Source: Chengkuizengella sediminis (lineage in GTDB: Bacteria > Bacillota > Bacilli > Paenibacillales > KCTC-33759). Taken from it: a DNA stretch of 64,000 bases. The position numbers and the translations under genes are program-made. Position 1 is the first letter of the stretch. The number at the start of each line of letters is the position of its first letter. The notes below the pieces were generated by a model. It searched no databases. It was given only the letters and a program-made list of their open reading frames with translations, and was not told where the DNA came from. Positions 43,784 to 52,327 of this stretch are shown here, one piece after another. The stretch spans positions 186,001-250,000 of the forward strand of contig NZ_SIJC01000004.1 in assembly GCF_010078385.1 (NCBI RefSeq). Reading direction: 5' to 3'.

Positions 43784-44239
43784 ATGCCATTAACAGGTAA
43801 AAGGTTTCCAAATAACATAATTCATTACTGTTATAAAGGAGATAGTAAAAAAACTAAAGATTCATTTTTAAGAGCTGCTTCCATTTGGAATGAAACAACG
43901 AATGTAGAATTATTTGAGCATGAAAACAGTAGTTTTGTTCTATTTGAAGAAGATTTATCTTCAGATCAAGAAGGAATCTTTATTATTAATAAACAGTGTA
44001 CTGATAATTTAATATTAGAGGCTCAATTAAAAATTAATAGTAAATATTCGCAACTATATAATGAAGAAGCATCTATAAATTTAGCTTTACATTTGTTTGG
44101 TTATGTTATGGGATTACAACAGCTTCATAAACATGGTATTCATGAATCAATTATGATAAGAAATGTTTTTAACAGATTTAAATTCAAAATTCCTCAACGT
44201 ATTGATACTGAAGAAATAGATCTGTTATATGCAAAATAG
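43784..44239 (+). CDS. Degenerate matrixin-like protein 3
   Basis: 151 residues; GGGAG 8 nt before ATG. Same plan as the protein at 41736: IIHYCYKGD strand, RAASIWNETTNVELFEHE helix/strand, LHLFGYVMGLQQLHKHG in place of the zinc helix, then SIMIRN as Met-turn and RIDTEEIDLLYA at the end. Catalytic Glu replaced by Leu, second zinc His by Tyr. Additional His in QLHKHGIH might form a different metal site. No secretion signal. It ends the cluster, followed by the IS3 remnant. Confidence 0.7.
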   Translation: MPLTGKRFPNNIIHYCYKGDSKKTKDSFLRAASIWNETTNVELFEHENSSFVLFEEDLSSDQEGIFIINKQCTDNLILEAQLKINSKYSQLYNEEASINLALHLFGYVMGLQQLHKHGIHESIMIRNVFNRFKFKIPQRIDTEEIDLLYAK

Positions 44240-44283
44240 ATGATTATGAATCAAATTCTATAGAATAGACACTTTGAAAAAAG

Positions 44284-44346
44284 TGATATGCTCCCCTTTA
44301 AGTAGATAGATTAAAAAGTAAAATCTGGCTACCTAAAGGGGAGTGT
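44284..44346 (+). mobile_element. IS3-family left-end palindrome
   Basis: TGATATGCTCCCC ... GGTAG-type arms like those at 136-202; here the palindrome directly precedes a decayed transposase OrfA. This links the solo element at 136-202 to an IS3-type insertion sequence. Confidence 0.65.
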
Positions 44347-44350
44347 TTTG

Positions 44351-44514
44351 TGGCTAAAAGAAGTTTTTCTCACTCTATGGCAAAAGGAAGATCTACAACA
44401 TGAGAAGAACGAATTGACATTGTTTTGTACTGTCTAACTAACGATAAAGATTAATTGAAAACATCAGAAATTTATGAAGTCTCCTATCAACAAGTTTAGC
44501 AATGGACTTAAAAA
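44351..44514 (+). pseudogene. Decayed IS3-family transposase OrfA
   Basis: From GTG 44351 the frame reads VAKRSFSHSMAKGRSTT then stop, and goes on in the same frame as EERIDIVLYCLTNDKD, LKTSEIYEVSYQQV and QWT, each ended by a stop. It is a helix-turn-helix OrfA with three or four nonsense changes. OrfB is absent, so this is a dead remnant. Confidence 0.65.
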
Positions 44515-44596
44515 AGATGACCCCTGTTACAGAGATCATCTTCTTAAGTCAGCATAGTCTTTTTTTAAAAAAAATCTCATTTACAAAAGGTACACT

Positions 44597-44803
44597 TTAA
44601 TCATGATATTCCTTTTTTAATAAATCCATAAGTGATTCTCCATCTTCAAAATGTCCTGAAGATATTTTTTTTATTATCGATTCTACTAAAATTTGTTGTA
44701 AATCATCTCTTTCGTTGCTGTTAGTTTGCTGTAAAACTGATTTTATTTTTGGATACAAAATATCTAAAACAGCTAGTATCTTCTCTTCTGTATTTTCTAA
44801 CAA
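44597..44803 (-). CDS. Small acidic helical protein downstream of the sigma-like gene (68 residues)
   Basis: All-helical, with LDILYPKIKSVLQQ and DDLQQILVESIIKKI. The second half resembles the helix that follows a DLxQE motif in sigma region 2 or conjugative-transposon HTH_16 proteins. TTG start with GGGTGAT upstream. It lies 82 bp after the sigma-factor-like gene. In B. subtilis the split sigma SigO pairs with a small co-factor RsoA; this pair could be similar, but the sequence evidence is thin. Otherwise a small hypothetical protein. Confidence 0.45.
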   Translation of the reverse strand: MLENTEEKILAVLDILYPKIKSVLQQTNSNERDDLQQILVESIIKKISSGHFEDGESLMDLLKKEYHD

Positions 44804-44885
44804 TGTATATCACCCTTATATTTATAATTTTATCTGCAGCTTTTTTTATATTTTCTTTATTTTAATTCTAGAAATATAAGTATCT

Positions 44886-45428
44886 TCAAACATCAAAATC
44901 TTTTCTCAATTTCTTGATAGCAGTACTTCTTGTCTTCGAAATAGATTGCCTAGTTACGTTTAATTCATTTGCAATTTCGATGTCTTTCATTTCTTTCATG
45001 TAATAGAAATAAAGAACTTTTTTTTGTTGATTAGTGAGTTTATTTATTGCGTTACTTAGTCGTTCATTTTTTACAAAATCATAGAGTGATATATCCATTT
45101 CATCTATATTAATTTGAGATTTTTCATCTTCTATATTGTCTAAGAACGTGTTGTTTCCACCCTCAATACTCCTATCTAAAATTAATTGGAATCTTTGTTG
45201 AAGTTTTCTGTACTTAATGTCGTGTTTTATAGCTTTAAAATGTAAATACGTATTGAAATAATTTAAAATCCGAACTTTGTAGTAATATTCTTTGAAGCTA
45301 TCTTCTAGTTGTGTAATGTATAATGGATCTTCAGTTCTGAGGTACTCTTCATATCGTAACTTGTATTTTTTTTCCTTGAAAAATCTCTTTAAAATTGGGT
45401 TTTTGATATTATTTAATGTTATTTTCAT
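44886..45428 (-). CDS. Sigma-70 region 4 transcription factor (small sigma-like protein)
   Basis: 180 residues. The C-terminal 55 residues form a clear region 4 helix-turn-helix: LTNQQKKVLYFYYMKEM, then DIEIANELNVTRQSISKTRS. The N-terminal ~115 residues are charged and helical with no standard region 2, similar to SigO/YvrI or the UviA/TcdR group of alternative sigma factors. It may direct transcription of nearby accessory genes. AAGGA about 11 nt upstream of ATG. Low-GC, Lys/Asn/Ile-rich composition suggests a horizontally moved segment. Confidence 0.7.
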   Translation of the reverse strand: MKITLNNIKNPILKRFFKEKKYKLRYEEYLRTEDPLYITQLEDSFKEYYYKVRILNYFNTYLHFKAIKHDIKYRKLQQRFQLILDRSIEGGNNTFLDNIEDEKSQINIDEMDISLYDFVKNERLSNAINKLTNQQKKVLYFYYMKEMKDIEIANELNVTRQSISKTRSTAIKKLRKDFDV

Positions 45429-46023
45429 ATAAATTAATCCTTTTTTTTAAAATATAATAAAAATATAGGTTTCATTTAACTAGAGGTATAGAAGCTTATA
45501 TATGTAAGAAACATACCCTTGTATTAGAAAGTGCATAACATCTATCTAATCAATGTTTTAAAGCAATACTATCTTTGGTCAGATATTTTGTGCTTCCCCC
45601 CAATCTGCTTTCCTTAGTAGATGTACAAATTAAATTTGATTTAAATACAAAAAAAGAGAGAAAAGTTTTTCTCCCTTTTTAAAGTCCTTTCATATGTAAA
45701 TAAAGCAATAAATAAAGAAAAATTTTCTTTATTTAAGAACTTTTTACCTATTTTTTAAACTAATGATAATCATTAACTATGTCCTAGAAGTTGGAAAACA
45801 AAGGGGGAAATTGCTGCTCAATACATTCTTCAAATACGTTTGTAAGTGTTTGAATTTTTTATAGACATTTATTAAAATACACACTTTTTAACAAAAGAGT
45901 GTAAATACATGAGTGAAATAATATGGTGGGAGTAACCAAAAAACCGATCACGGTTACAGGACTTGAGGATGGACAGATAAACCTGGTATGAAAGCAGTAA
46001 CAGGGCCGACAGAATGTAGGATT

Positions 46024-46312
46024 GAAAAATATACATTTCTTCTTCGCCCATGTAGTGTGAATTTCACTACGTTTTATTTGAAAATATCGAATATTCCAAT
46101 TATAAATAACGGTTCTCCCAAAAAACTCACAAAAGTCTGATTTGAGAGTTCAATCCCTTAGTATTATCACGAAAATTTTATTAAATGGAATTATTTTGTA
46201 TACCATGATGGAATGTTTTTTGATGGTTTCATGGCACAAAAAAACAGAAAATGATTGCATCATTCCCTGCTTTTTCTAATGGAAATGGATCAATTAAGAT
46301 TTGTAAATTTGG
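46024..46312. repeat. ~285-bp duplicated upstream cassette, copy B
   Basis: Near copy of 39429-39715, including the terminator-like AGCAG/CTGCT hairpin and the direct-repeat promoter. No RCC1 gene follows it in the promoter's direction, only remnants. Confidence 0.75.
46099..46136 (-). promoter_or_regulatory. SARP-type direct-repeat promoter, site B
   Basis: CTCCCAAAAAA (46115-46125) and CTCACAAAAGT (46126-46136), with TATAAT on the minus strand (46104-46099) 10 bp away. Orphan promoter, within repeat copy B. Confidence 0.55.
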
Positions 46313-46446
46313 AAGGTGATCATCCACAACTAGGATTCGGTAGTCACCTTACCACTTCTTTCTTGTTCAGCAGTTTCATTATTCACAGCCGTTACAACAT
46401 GTAAGCCATTGAATAGGTCGGTGCTGACTTTTCCAAAATCACTAAG

Positions 46447-49400
46447 CTACTCTTCATGAAGGATCTGAAACATTGTGTATGCAACTTCAACTAAAAATTC
46501 ACGTGTTGCATATAGCCTATAATTTTCTCGCTCTTTTATAAGCTCCCATTTGATTGCGGCAGCTACGTATTTCTCAGCCCAGCCGCTTACATTTTTAGAA
46601 TCTACCTTTCCGTTTCCATTGATTTCTAATCCGTTAACAAAGACATATCCTTCTACTAGCATCTTAATAAACTGTTCTATCGTTACTTTTCCAGTAGGGT
46701 CGAACTTATGATTACCCACTCCATTTATAATTCCGACTTTAGAAGCTGCTTCGATATATTTATAAGACCATCTACTTTTTGATATATCTGTAAAGTCTGC
46801 ATCTTCAAATGAGTCTGTTAAATCTAACCCAAACAATAAAGCGATAATTTTTGCTGCTTGTTCTCTTGTCATGTGATCTTCTAAATGGGGTAACCCATCG
46901 GTATAACCACTAAAAATGCCTAATGTTTTTAATTCTTCAAATTTTTGATCTGTTGTTTTTTCTACTATAGTTTCATCTTCTGTATCTTGATCCCCAGTAT
47001 CTTTATCATTTGAACCCCCTCGGTTCTCACTCCTTTTTATCTTAGAGAATGTTATCTCCGAGATGTTACCTGCATGATCCTCAACTATTAACTTATAAGT
47101 AGCATTAGTATAAATGGAATCCCCTAATTTAAAACTTACTTCTATACCGTTTTGCAACAAAGTGACCATTGCGATTCCCTCATCTTCTGAATTTGGTATA
47201 ATGGTTCCGGTATAAGCTCTCCCATCTAATACCCCCGTAATGATTGGCGCGGTTTTATCGATTTTTATCGTGCGAGTTTCTTTTGATTCATTCCCCGCCT
47301 CATCTACTGCTCTAAACCCAATTTCATATGTGCCCTCCTTATTAAATATTAAAGGTTCTTTATATTCATTCCAGCTCCAGACTTCTCCAGCAGAACTTTC
47401 AAATAAATTAGAAGGGTCTCCCCAGCCAAGCTGACCTAAACCATTAAATCCCCACGAGTACACCATTCCGTCACTCGCTATTACTACCGTATGAAAACCT
47501 CCTGCCGATACTTGTTCTACGGTTTTCCCTCCTGGATCAGACACTGCTTGAGGCAATGTACTCTGATCAGTCTTACCGTCTCCCAGCTGACTAAAGTTGT
47601 TTTCCCCCCACGTATACAAAGTTCCATCACTCGTTAATGCCGACGTATAATTAGCTCCTGCTGACACTTGGTTCATTGTTTCTGCTTCTATGCTCGTTAC
47701 AACTTTTGGTGTTCGTTGTGGAATTCCTCCAGATGTTTCATATCCCAGCTGACCAAGTTGGTTTCTCCCCCACGTATACACCTTTCCATCACTATCTATT
47801 ACTGCAATATGCTCACCGCCTGCCGATACTTGTTCTATGGTTTTTCCTGATAAACTCATTACTTCTTGCGGCGTTGTTTGATTTTCAGTTATAGCGTCTC
47901 CCAGTCCTAACTGACCAAATTCGTTATTCCCCCACGTGTACACCGTTCCATCACTCGCTAGTGCTACCGTATAATCAATTCCTACTGACACTTGTTCTAT
48001 GGTTTTTCCTTCTGGAATAGAGACTTCTTGTGGTATAAGTTCATATTCTTCAGTTGTTTCGTACCCCAGCTGACCAAATTCGTTACTCCCCCACGTATAC
48101 ACTTTTCCGTTACTTGCAATTGCCACTGTGTGTAAACCACCTGCTGATACTTGTTCTATGGTTTTTCCCACTAGACTGGTTAATTCTTGCGGTGAATTAT
48201 TATTTTCAGTTGCACCATCTCCTAGCTGACCAAATTCGTTATACCCCCACGTATACACCGTCCCATCACTTGACAAGACCGCTGTGTGAAATACTCCTGA
48301 CGACACTTGTTCTATGGTTTTTCCTTCTGAAATAGAGACTTCTTGTGGTATAAGTCCATATATTTCCGTTGTTTCGTATCCCAGTTGACCAAATTCGTTG
48401 CCACCCCACGTATACACCTTTCCGTTACTCGCTATTGCCACCGTATGCAACCATCCTGCTGACACTTGTACCCCGAGCTCTAACCAAGATATGTCGGAAA
48501 TACCACTCATTTCATCTGTTCCATTCAAGTTCACGGTAATCGTCTGGTTTGTTGCTGTCCCATCCTCATAAGCTTCCCCATCTGCTTTTAACATTTCCAC
48601 TTCCAAGGTAGGTGGTGTATGGTCCAGTGAAAAGACTTCTTTAGGAGAAGGTTCTGTTGTCTGAGCACTGTCTCCCAGCCCCAACTGACCCCATGAATTC
48701 AATCCCCACATATACACCTTTCCATCACTCGCTAATGCTGCTGTACTATAGCCACTTCCTGCTGACACCTGTGTAATAATTGCTCCTTCATTAACTTCTA
48801 CAATGATCTTTTGTGGCTCATTTTTTTGTTCAGATGTACCGTCTCCCAGCTGACCATAAAAGTTCCACCCCCACGTATATACCGTTCCATCACTCGCTAG
48901 TGCTACAGTATGTAAACCTCCTGCTGACACCTCCTGGATCATTGCTCCTTCATTAACTCCTACCGTAATTTCTTGTGGCTCATTTTTTTGTTCAGTTGTA
49001 TTATCCCCCAGCTGGCCAGTGCTATTATTCCCCCATGTATACACCGTTCCATCGCTCACTAAGGCTACAGTATGTAAACCTCCTGCTGACACTTTTTCAA
49101 CAGTTTTTTCCACTAGACTTGTTACTTCTTGAGGTATATCTTGATAATCTCCCGTAGTTTGGTATCCTAACTGACCAGATTCGTTATTCCCCCACGTATA
49201 CACCGTTCCATCATTCGCTAAGGCGACCGTGTGCAAACCTCCTGCTGACACCTCCTGGATCATTGCTCCGTCATTAACTTCTACCGTAATCTCTTGTGGT
49301 TCATTCTTTTGTTCAATTGTATCATCTCCCAGTTGACCATATTCATTTTCCCCCCATGTATACACCGTTCCATCACTCGCTAATACTACCGTGTGATATC

Positions 49401-50466
49401 GTCCCGTGGTCACTTGTGTGATCATTACGCCATCATTGACTTCTATCGTGATTTCTTGCGGCTCATTTTTTTGTTCAGTTGTATTATCTCCCAGCTGACC
49501 AGTGCTGTTATTCCCCCATGTAAACACCGTTCCTTCACTATCTAATGCCACCGTGTGTGAAGCTCCTGCTGACACTTGTATAATTGTTTTTCCTGAAAGA
49601 TTCTCTACTTTTTGTGGTCTATTTATTTCCTCCCCAACACCGTCTCCTAGCCCCAGTTGGCCAAATTCGTTATTCCCCCATGTATACACCTTTCCTTCAC
49701 TATCTAATGCTACTGTGTGATTATCTCCGAGCGAAATTTGTGTCATGACATCATAATCGGATTTTAGTAGATCTAACGAACTTGATAAAGCTAAAGGAAT
49801 AAATACCTTCCCTACTTCAGGAATATCTACTACTTCATTAAAGTCATCCATTGCTTCTTGTAGGGTATTTTCTGCTTCTACTATTTCTTCCGATGCATAG
49901 GTTCCTATGTCATCTAATATCTCTTCTGCTGCTGCGATTGCTCCTTGTAATGCAGTTCTTGCTTCTGATGCGGCTTCTCCTTCTTCACTTCCTGTTGGAT
50001 GAGCTTCTAGCATTTGGTTTGCTTCGTCAATTTTTGTTTGTAAGCTGTTCGTTTCTTCTGTAGATTCTTCCTCGAAGTCTACTTCTTCTAGTAATTCTTC
50101 TTCGACTTCGACAAACACTTCTTCCTTAAATGTATCTATTGCTTCCTGCAAGGCCTTTTCTGACTCTGTTATAACTTCAATCACTTCATCTTCTGCAACC
50201 GCTTCTGCTGTTTCAATCGCTGCTTGTAATGCTGCTCTTGCTCCTGCTGATGCTTGCCCATCTTCACTTCCTTCTGGATAAGCTTCTAATAATAATTTCG
50301 CTATGGTTATCTGTACTTGTAAGTCGCTCTCCTCTTCCAATGCGATTTCTTCATTTTGAACAGAAATCGGGCTTTCATTTCCAAAAGCAATACTGAGATT
50401 ACTAAAGAGCATCATGAATATAAGTACCCACATTGTCCATTTTTGAGTTCTTCTCTTCTTTAACAT
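46447..50466 (-). CDS. Secreted SLH-anchored RCC1 double-propeller protein 1
   Basis: 1339 residues. Signal peptide (about 1-29). Two acidic helical repeats follow (about 45-115 and 145-215), each built around LLEAYPEGSEDG / MLEAHPTGSEEG. Then come seven RCC1 units (about 225-615, motif VYTWGNNEFGQLG), an Ig-like insert (DHTPPTLEVEML, about 617-670) and seven more units (about 670-1025). A second Ig-like stretch, an acidic linker and three SLH modules (about 1175-1335, TREQAAKII) complete it. Seven units each imply two complete beta-propellers. SLH modules bind pyruvylated wall polysaccharide, so it should sit on the cell surface. AAGGAAGTG lies upstream of ATG. The promoter is probably site C (50757-50793), giving a 280-nt leader. 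Ligand unknown; it may be what the neighbouring kinases monitor. Confidence 0.9.
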   Translation of the reverse strand: MLKKRRTQKWTMWVLIFMMLFSNLSIAFGNESPISVQNEEIALEEESDLQVQITIAKLLLEAYPEGSEDGQASAGARAALQAAIETAEAVAEDEVIEVITESEKALQEAIDTFKEEVFVEVEEELLEEVDFEEESTEETNSLQTKIDEANQMLEAHPTGSEEGEAASEARTALQGAIAAAEEILDDIGTYASEEIVEAENTLQEAMDDFNEVVDIPEVGKVFIPLALSSSLDLLKSDYDVMTQISLGDNHTVALDSEGKVYTWGNNEFGQLGLGDGVGEEINRPQKVENLSGKTIIQVSAGASHTVALDSEGTVFTWGNNSTGQLGDNTTEQKNEPQEITIEVNDGVMITQVTTGRYHTVVLASDGTVYTWGENEYGQLGDDTIEQKNEPQEITVEVNDGAMIQEVSAGGLHTVALANDGTVYTWGNNESGQLGYQTTGDYQDIPQEVTSLVEKTVEKVSAGGLHTVALVSDGTVYTWGNNSTGQLGDNTTEQKNEPQEITVGVNEGAMIQEVSAGGLHTVALASDGTVYTWGWNFYGQLGDGTSEQKNEPQKIIVEVNEGAIITQVSAGSGYSTAALASDGKVYMWGLNSWGQLGLGDSAQTTEPSPKEVFSLDHTPPTLEVEMLKADGEAYEDGTATNQTITVNLNGTDEMSGISDISWLELGVQVSAGWLHTVAIASNGKVYTWGGNEFGQLGYETTEIYGLIPQEVSISEGKTIEQVSSGVFHTAVLSSDGTVYTWGYNEFGQLGDGATENNNSPQELTSLVGKTIEQVSAGGLHTVAIASNGKVYTWGSNEFGQLGYETTEEYELIPQEVSIPEGKTIEQVSVGIDYTVALASDGTVYTWGNNEFGQLGLGDAITENQTTPQEVMSLSGKTIEQVSAGGEHIAVIDSDGKVYTWGRNQLGQLGYETSGGIPQRTPKVVTSIEAETMNQVSAGANYTSALTSDGTLYTWGENNFSQLGDGKTDQSTLPQAVSDPGGKTVEQVSAGGFHTVVIASDGMVYSWGFNGLGQLGWGDPSNLFESSAGEVWSWNEYKEPLIFNKEGTYEIGFRAVDEAGNESKETRTIKIDKTAPIITGVLDGRAYTGTIIPNSEDEGIAMVTLLQNGIEVSFKLGDSIYTNATYKLIVEDHAGNISEITFSKIKRSENRGGSNDKDTGDQDTEDETIVEKTTDQKFEELKTLGIFSGYTDGLPHLEDHMTREQAAKIIALLFGLDLTDSFEDADFTDISKSRWSYKYIEAASKVGIINGVGNHKFDPTGKVTIEQFIKMLVEGYVFVNGLEINGNGKVDSKNVSGWAEKYVAAAIKWELIKERENYRLYATREFLVEVAYTMFQILHEE

Positions 50467-50756
50467 CCAAACACTTCCTTATAATCTGTACCATGTTCTA
50501 CATGTACATCATATTGAGTTTTGTTCATTTCTAGCGCTAGACTTATGTCTTTATTTATTGTTAGTTCACTTAAGTTTGCATTAGCTGTTTAACTCCAACT
50601 CCATTTCAACTTCTTGTTTCTGTCTATCGCTTCACCTCCCCGTTTTCTCCTCAAATGTCTTATTAAACCAAGAATTTGTCGATGAGTGACCCATGTAAGT
50701 CAAGATCACTGAATTTTAACTCGACTCCATCAGAACCTTTTGTTACAGATAAACGA

Positions 50757-50793
50757 TTATAACAAAAGGTTCTCTCAAAAAACTCTCAAAAAA
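50757..50793 (-). promoter_or_regulatory. SARP-type direct-repeat promoter, site C
   Basis: CTCTCAAAAAA occurs twice in perfect tandem (50772-50782, 50783-50793). TATAAT on the minus strand (50762-50757) follows after 9 bp. It drives RCC1 gene 1. Confidence 0.7.
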
Positions 50794-50831
50794 TTAAGTT
50801 GAAGCTATTTACCTTCTAAGTCTTGGGAATC

Positions 50832-50966
50832 TATTATCAATCCAAGGAATACAGTATTAGCGAGATCGTGGAAATGACCGGAATAAGTCAAACAAAATTG
50901 TATCGTTACATACGAAAAAACGAAGAGGAACAAACTCATATTGATCTGGTAACACTGCAAATATAA
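50832..50966 (+). pseudogene. Fragment of a serine-recombinase (resolvase/invertase) C-terminal HTH
   Basis: The plus-strand frame YYQSKEYSISEIVEMTGIS, then QTKLYRYIRKNEEEQ, ends at TAA 50964-50966. This is the DNA-binding helix-turn-helix of resolvase/invertase proteins (TLYRYL-like). No catalytic domain remains upstream. It shows that mobile DNA once occupied the gap. Confidence 0.6.
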
Positions 50967-51050
50967 GAATGTGGGTTCGAGTAGAAAATAACAGTGAACT
51001 CTCGTTTAAAGTGGAGGTAAGAAGAATTATCGAACAACTCCTAAAAATAA

Positions 51051-51093
51051 TTACAAAACGTAGATCATATCCAACGAGTATATGATCTACGTT
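51051..51093 (-). terminator. Terminator of the kinase/regulator operon
   Basis: Perfect 14-bp stem AACGTAGATCATAT (51057-51070) with ATATGATCTACGTT (51080-51093), T4 on the minus strand; 84 bp past the regulator stop. Confidence 0.75.
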
Positions 51094-51176
51094 CCTTACA
51101 ATTATCGATGCCTTAGAAAAGACAGTGTATGATATCTTCAGGGAAGTGGATAGTGAAGCTGATATGAGGAATTGTT

Positions 51177-52301
51177 TTATTTAAATCGTCGCATAAAATG
51201 CTGAGTTTCTAATGGAGGGGTTGCACCTAGTTCCTTCTGTAATAATTTAACGTAATCATCATAATAACTTCTTAGAAGATTCAGTTCATCAGGGTCCGAA
51301 GAATACAGCTTTAATAACATTAGGTTGAGTTTATCGTGTAGAGGATATAGGGATAGAAATGTTTTTAATATCTTCTCTGCCTCATCGAACTCTCCTTTAC
51401 TATAATAATAATGTGCAATCTGCTGCGTTAATGAACTGTATTGTTTCTCTAATTGTTCCTCCAAACCTATTTTCCATATATAATCCTTCAATCCAAATAA
51501 AGGACCTTTGTATAACTTAAATACTCGTTCACTTTCAACCAAGTTTTCTTCCGATATAGCAGAATGATATTGTAAGTATTCTCGAAATTCATCAACATCA
51601 CTTTTAACGTTTGACATGTCTAACATATAACCTTCATTAACCTTTTTTAAAGTGATCCATTTACTATGTTCTTTCAAGGTTTTTTTTAATCGGTAAATCG
51701 TATTATATAAATTTTGGATCGAACGATGACCATCTATGTCTGCCCATAACAATTCGGTTAATCTCCACTTACTAACGACTTGATTAGGATGAATAAGAAA
51801 ATAGGCTAACAACTCCTCTGTTTTTCTAGTAGGAAATTTTATGACTATTCGTTTCTCATTCCTAATCTCAAATGTCCCTAAGCAAAAAATCGATTCTTTC
51901 TGAATTTGTGATGTTTTATCTTTTATTACACGCATATGGTTATGATTTTTCAATAAACGATTTGTTACTCGTTCAATCTCCTCTGGTGTTATAGGTTTTA
52001 GAATATAATCAACCGCAGGGACTTTAAAGGCCTCTATAGCATACTGCTCATATGCAGTTGTAAAAACAATTTGAATATCCTCATCTACTTCAAGTACTTT
52101 TTCTGCTAATTCCAAACCCATCATTTCTGGCATCTCAATATCCAGAAAAGCAACATCTGGTTTTAATGATGGCAACTCAGCTAATGCTTGTAGAGGATTA
52201 GTAAAACAGCCTACAATGGTTAATTGCTTATTTCTTTCAATAACAATCTTCATTAAGTTTAGAATCAGTTGTTCATCTTCTACAATCATCACTTTCAGCA
52301 A
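51177..52301 (-). CDS. Response regulator with SARP-like (winged helix + BTAD) output
   Basis: About 374 residues. Receiver domain about 1-120 with acidic pocket VMIVEDEQ, phosphoacceptor Asp in PDVAFLDIEMPEM and Lys in YILKPITPEE. Then an OmpR-like winged helix (ELLAYFLIHPNQVVSKWRL and YRLKKTLKEH) and a BTAD tetratricopeptide-like region (DVDEFREYL ... LLQKELGATPP). SARP proteins with this pair of domains bind direct repeats spaced 11 bp next to the -10 box, the arrangement seen upstream of the RCC1 genes. Start: the longest frame begins with GTG 52310, inside the ribosome site; TTG 52301 is 8 nt after AAGGAG and is preferred. It follows kinase 1 by about 25 bp in the same operon. Confidence 0.88.
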   Translation of the reverse strand: MLKVMIVEDEQLILNLMKIVIERNKQLTIVGCFTNPLQALAELPSLKPDVAFLDIEMPEMMGLELAEKVLEVDEDIQIVFTTAYEQYAIEAFKVPAVDYILKPITPEEIERVTNRLLKNHNHMRVIKDKTSQIQKESIFCLGTFEIRNEKRIVIKFPTRKTEELLAYFLIHPNQVVSKWRLTELLWADIDGHRSIQNLYNTIYRLKKTLKEHSKWITLKKVNEGYMLDMSNVKSDVDEFREYLQYHSAISEENLVESERVFKLYKGPLFGLKDYIWKIGLEEQLEKQYSSLTQQIAHYYYSKGEFDEAEKILKTFLSLYPLHDKLNLMLLKLYSSDPDELNLLRSYYDDYVKLLQKELGATPPLETQHFMRRFK

Positions 52302-52327
52302 AATAGTCACTCCTTAGATCATCACTC

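Larger units (their letters stand above)
45429..46446. other. Intergenic remnant region
   Basis: About 1 kb. Contains a terminator-like hairpin near 45651-45682, a plus-strand FN3 scrap at about 45940-46000 (KPITVTGLEDGQINLV), copy B of the RCC1 upstream cassette (46024-46312), and a stretch (46320-46440) with no ORF. It appears to be the debris of another RCC1-type gene. Confidence 0.6.
50467..51176. other. Intergenic region between RCC1 gene 1 and the response regulator
   Basis: 710 bp. Holds a possible 280-nt leader, SARP-type promoter site C, a decayed resolvase HTH fragment (50832-50966), and a terminator (51051-51093) for the response-regulator gene. Confidence 0.6.

Noticed and set aside
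51097-51179. Short plus-strand frame (DALEKTVYDIFREV) running into the regulator's 3' end
   Set aside because: Protein-like, but too short, without start or ribosome site, and overlapping the regulator stop; may be a remnant but cannot be supported.
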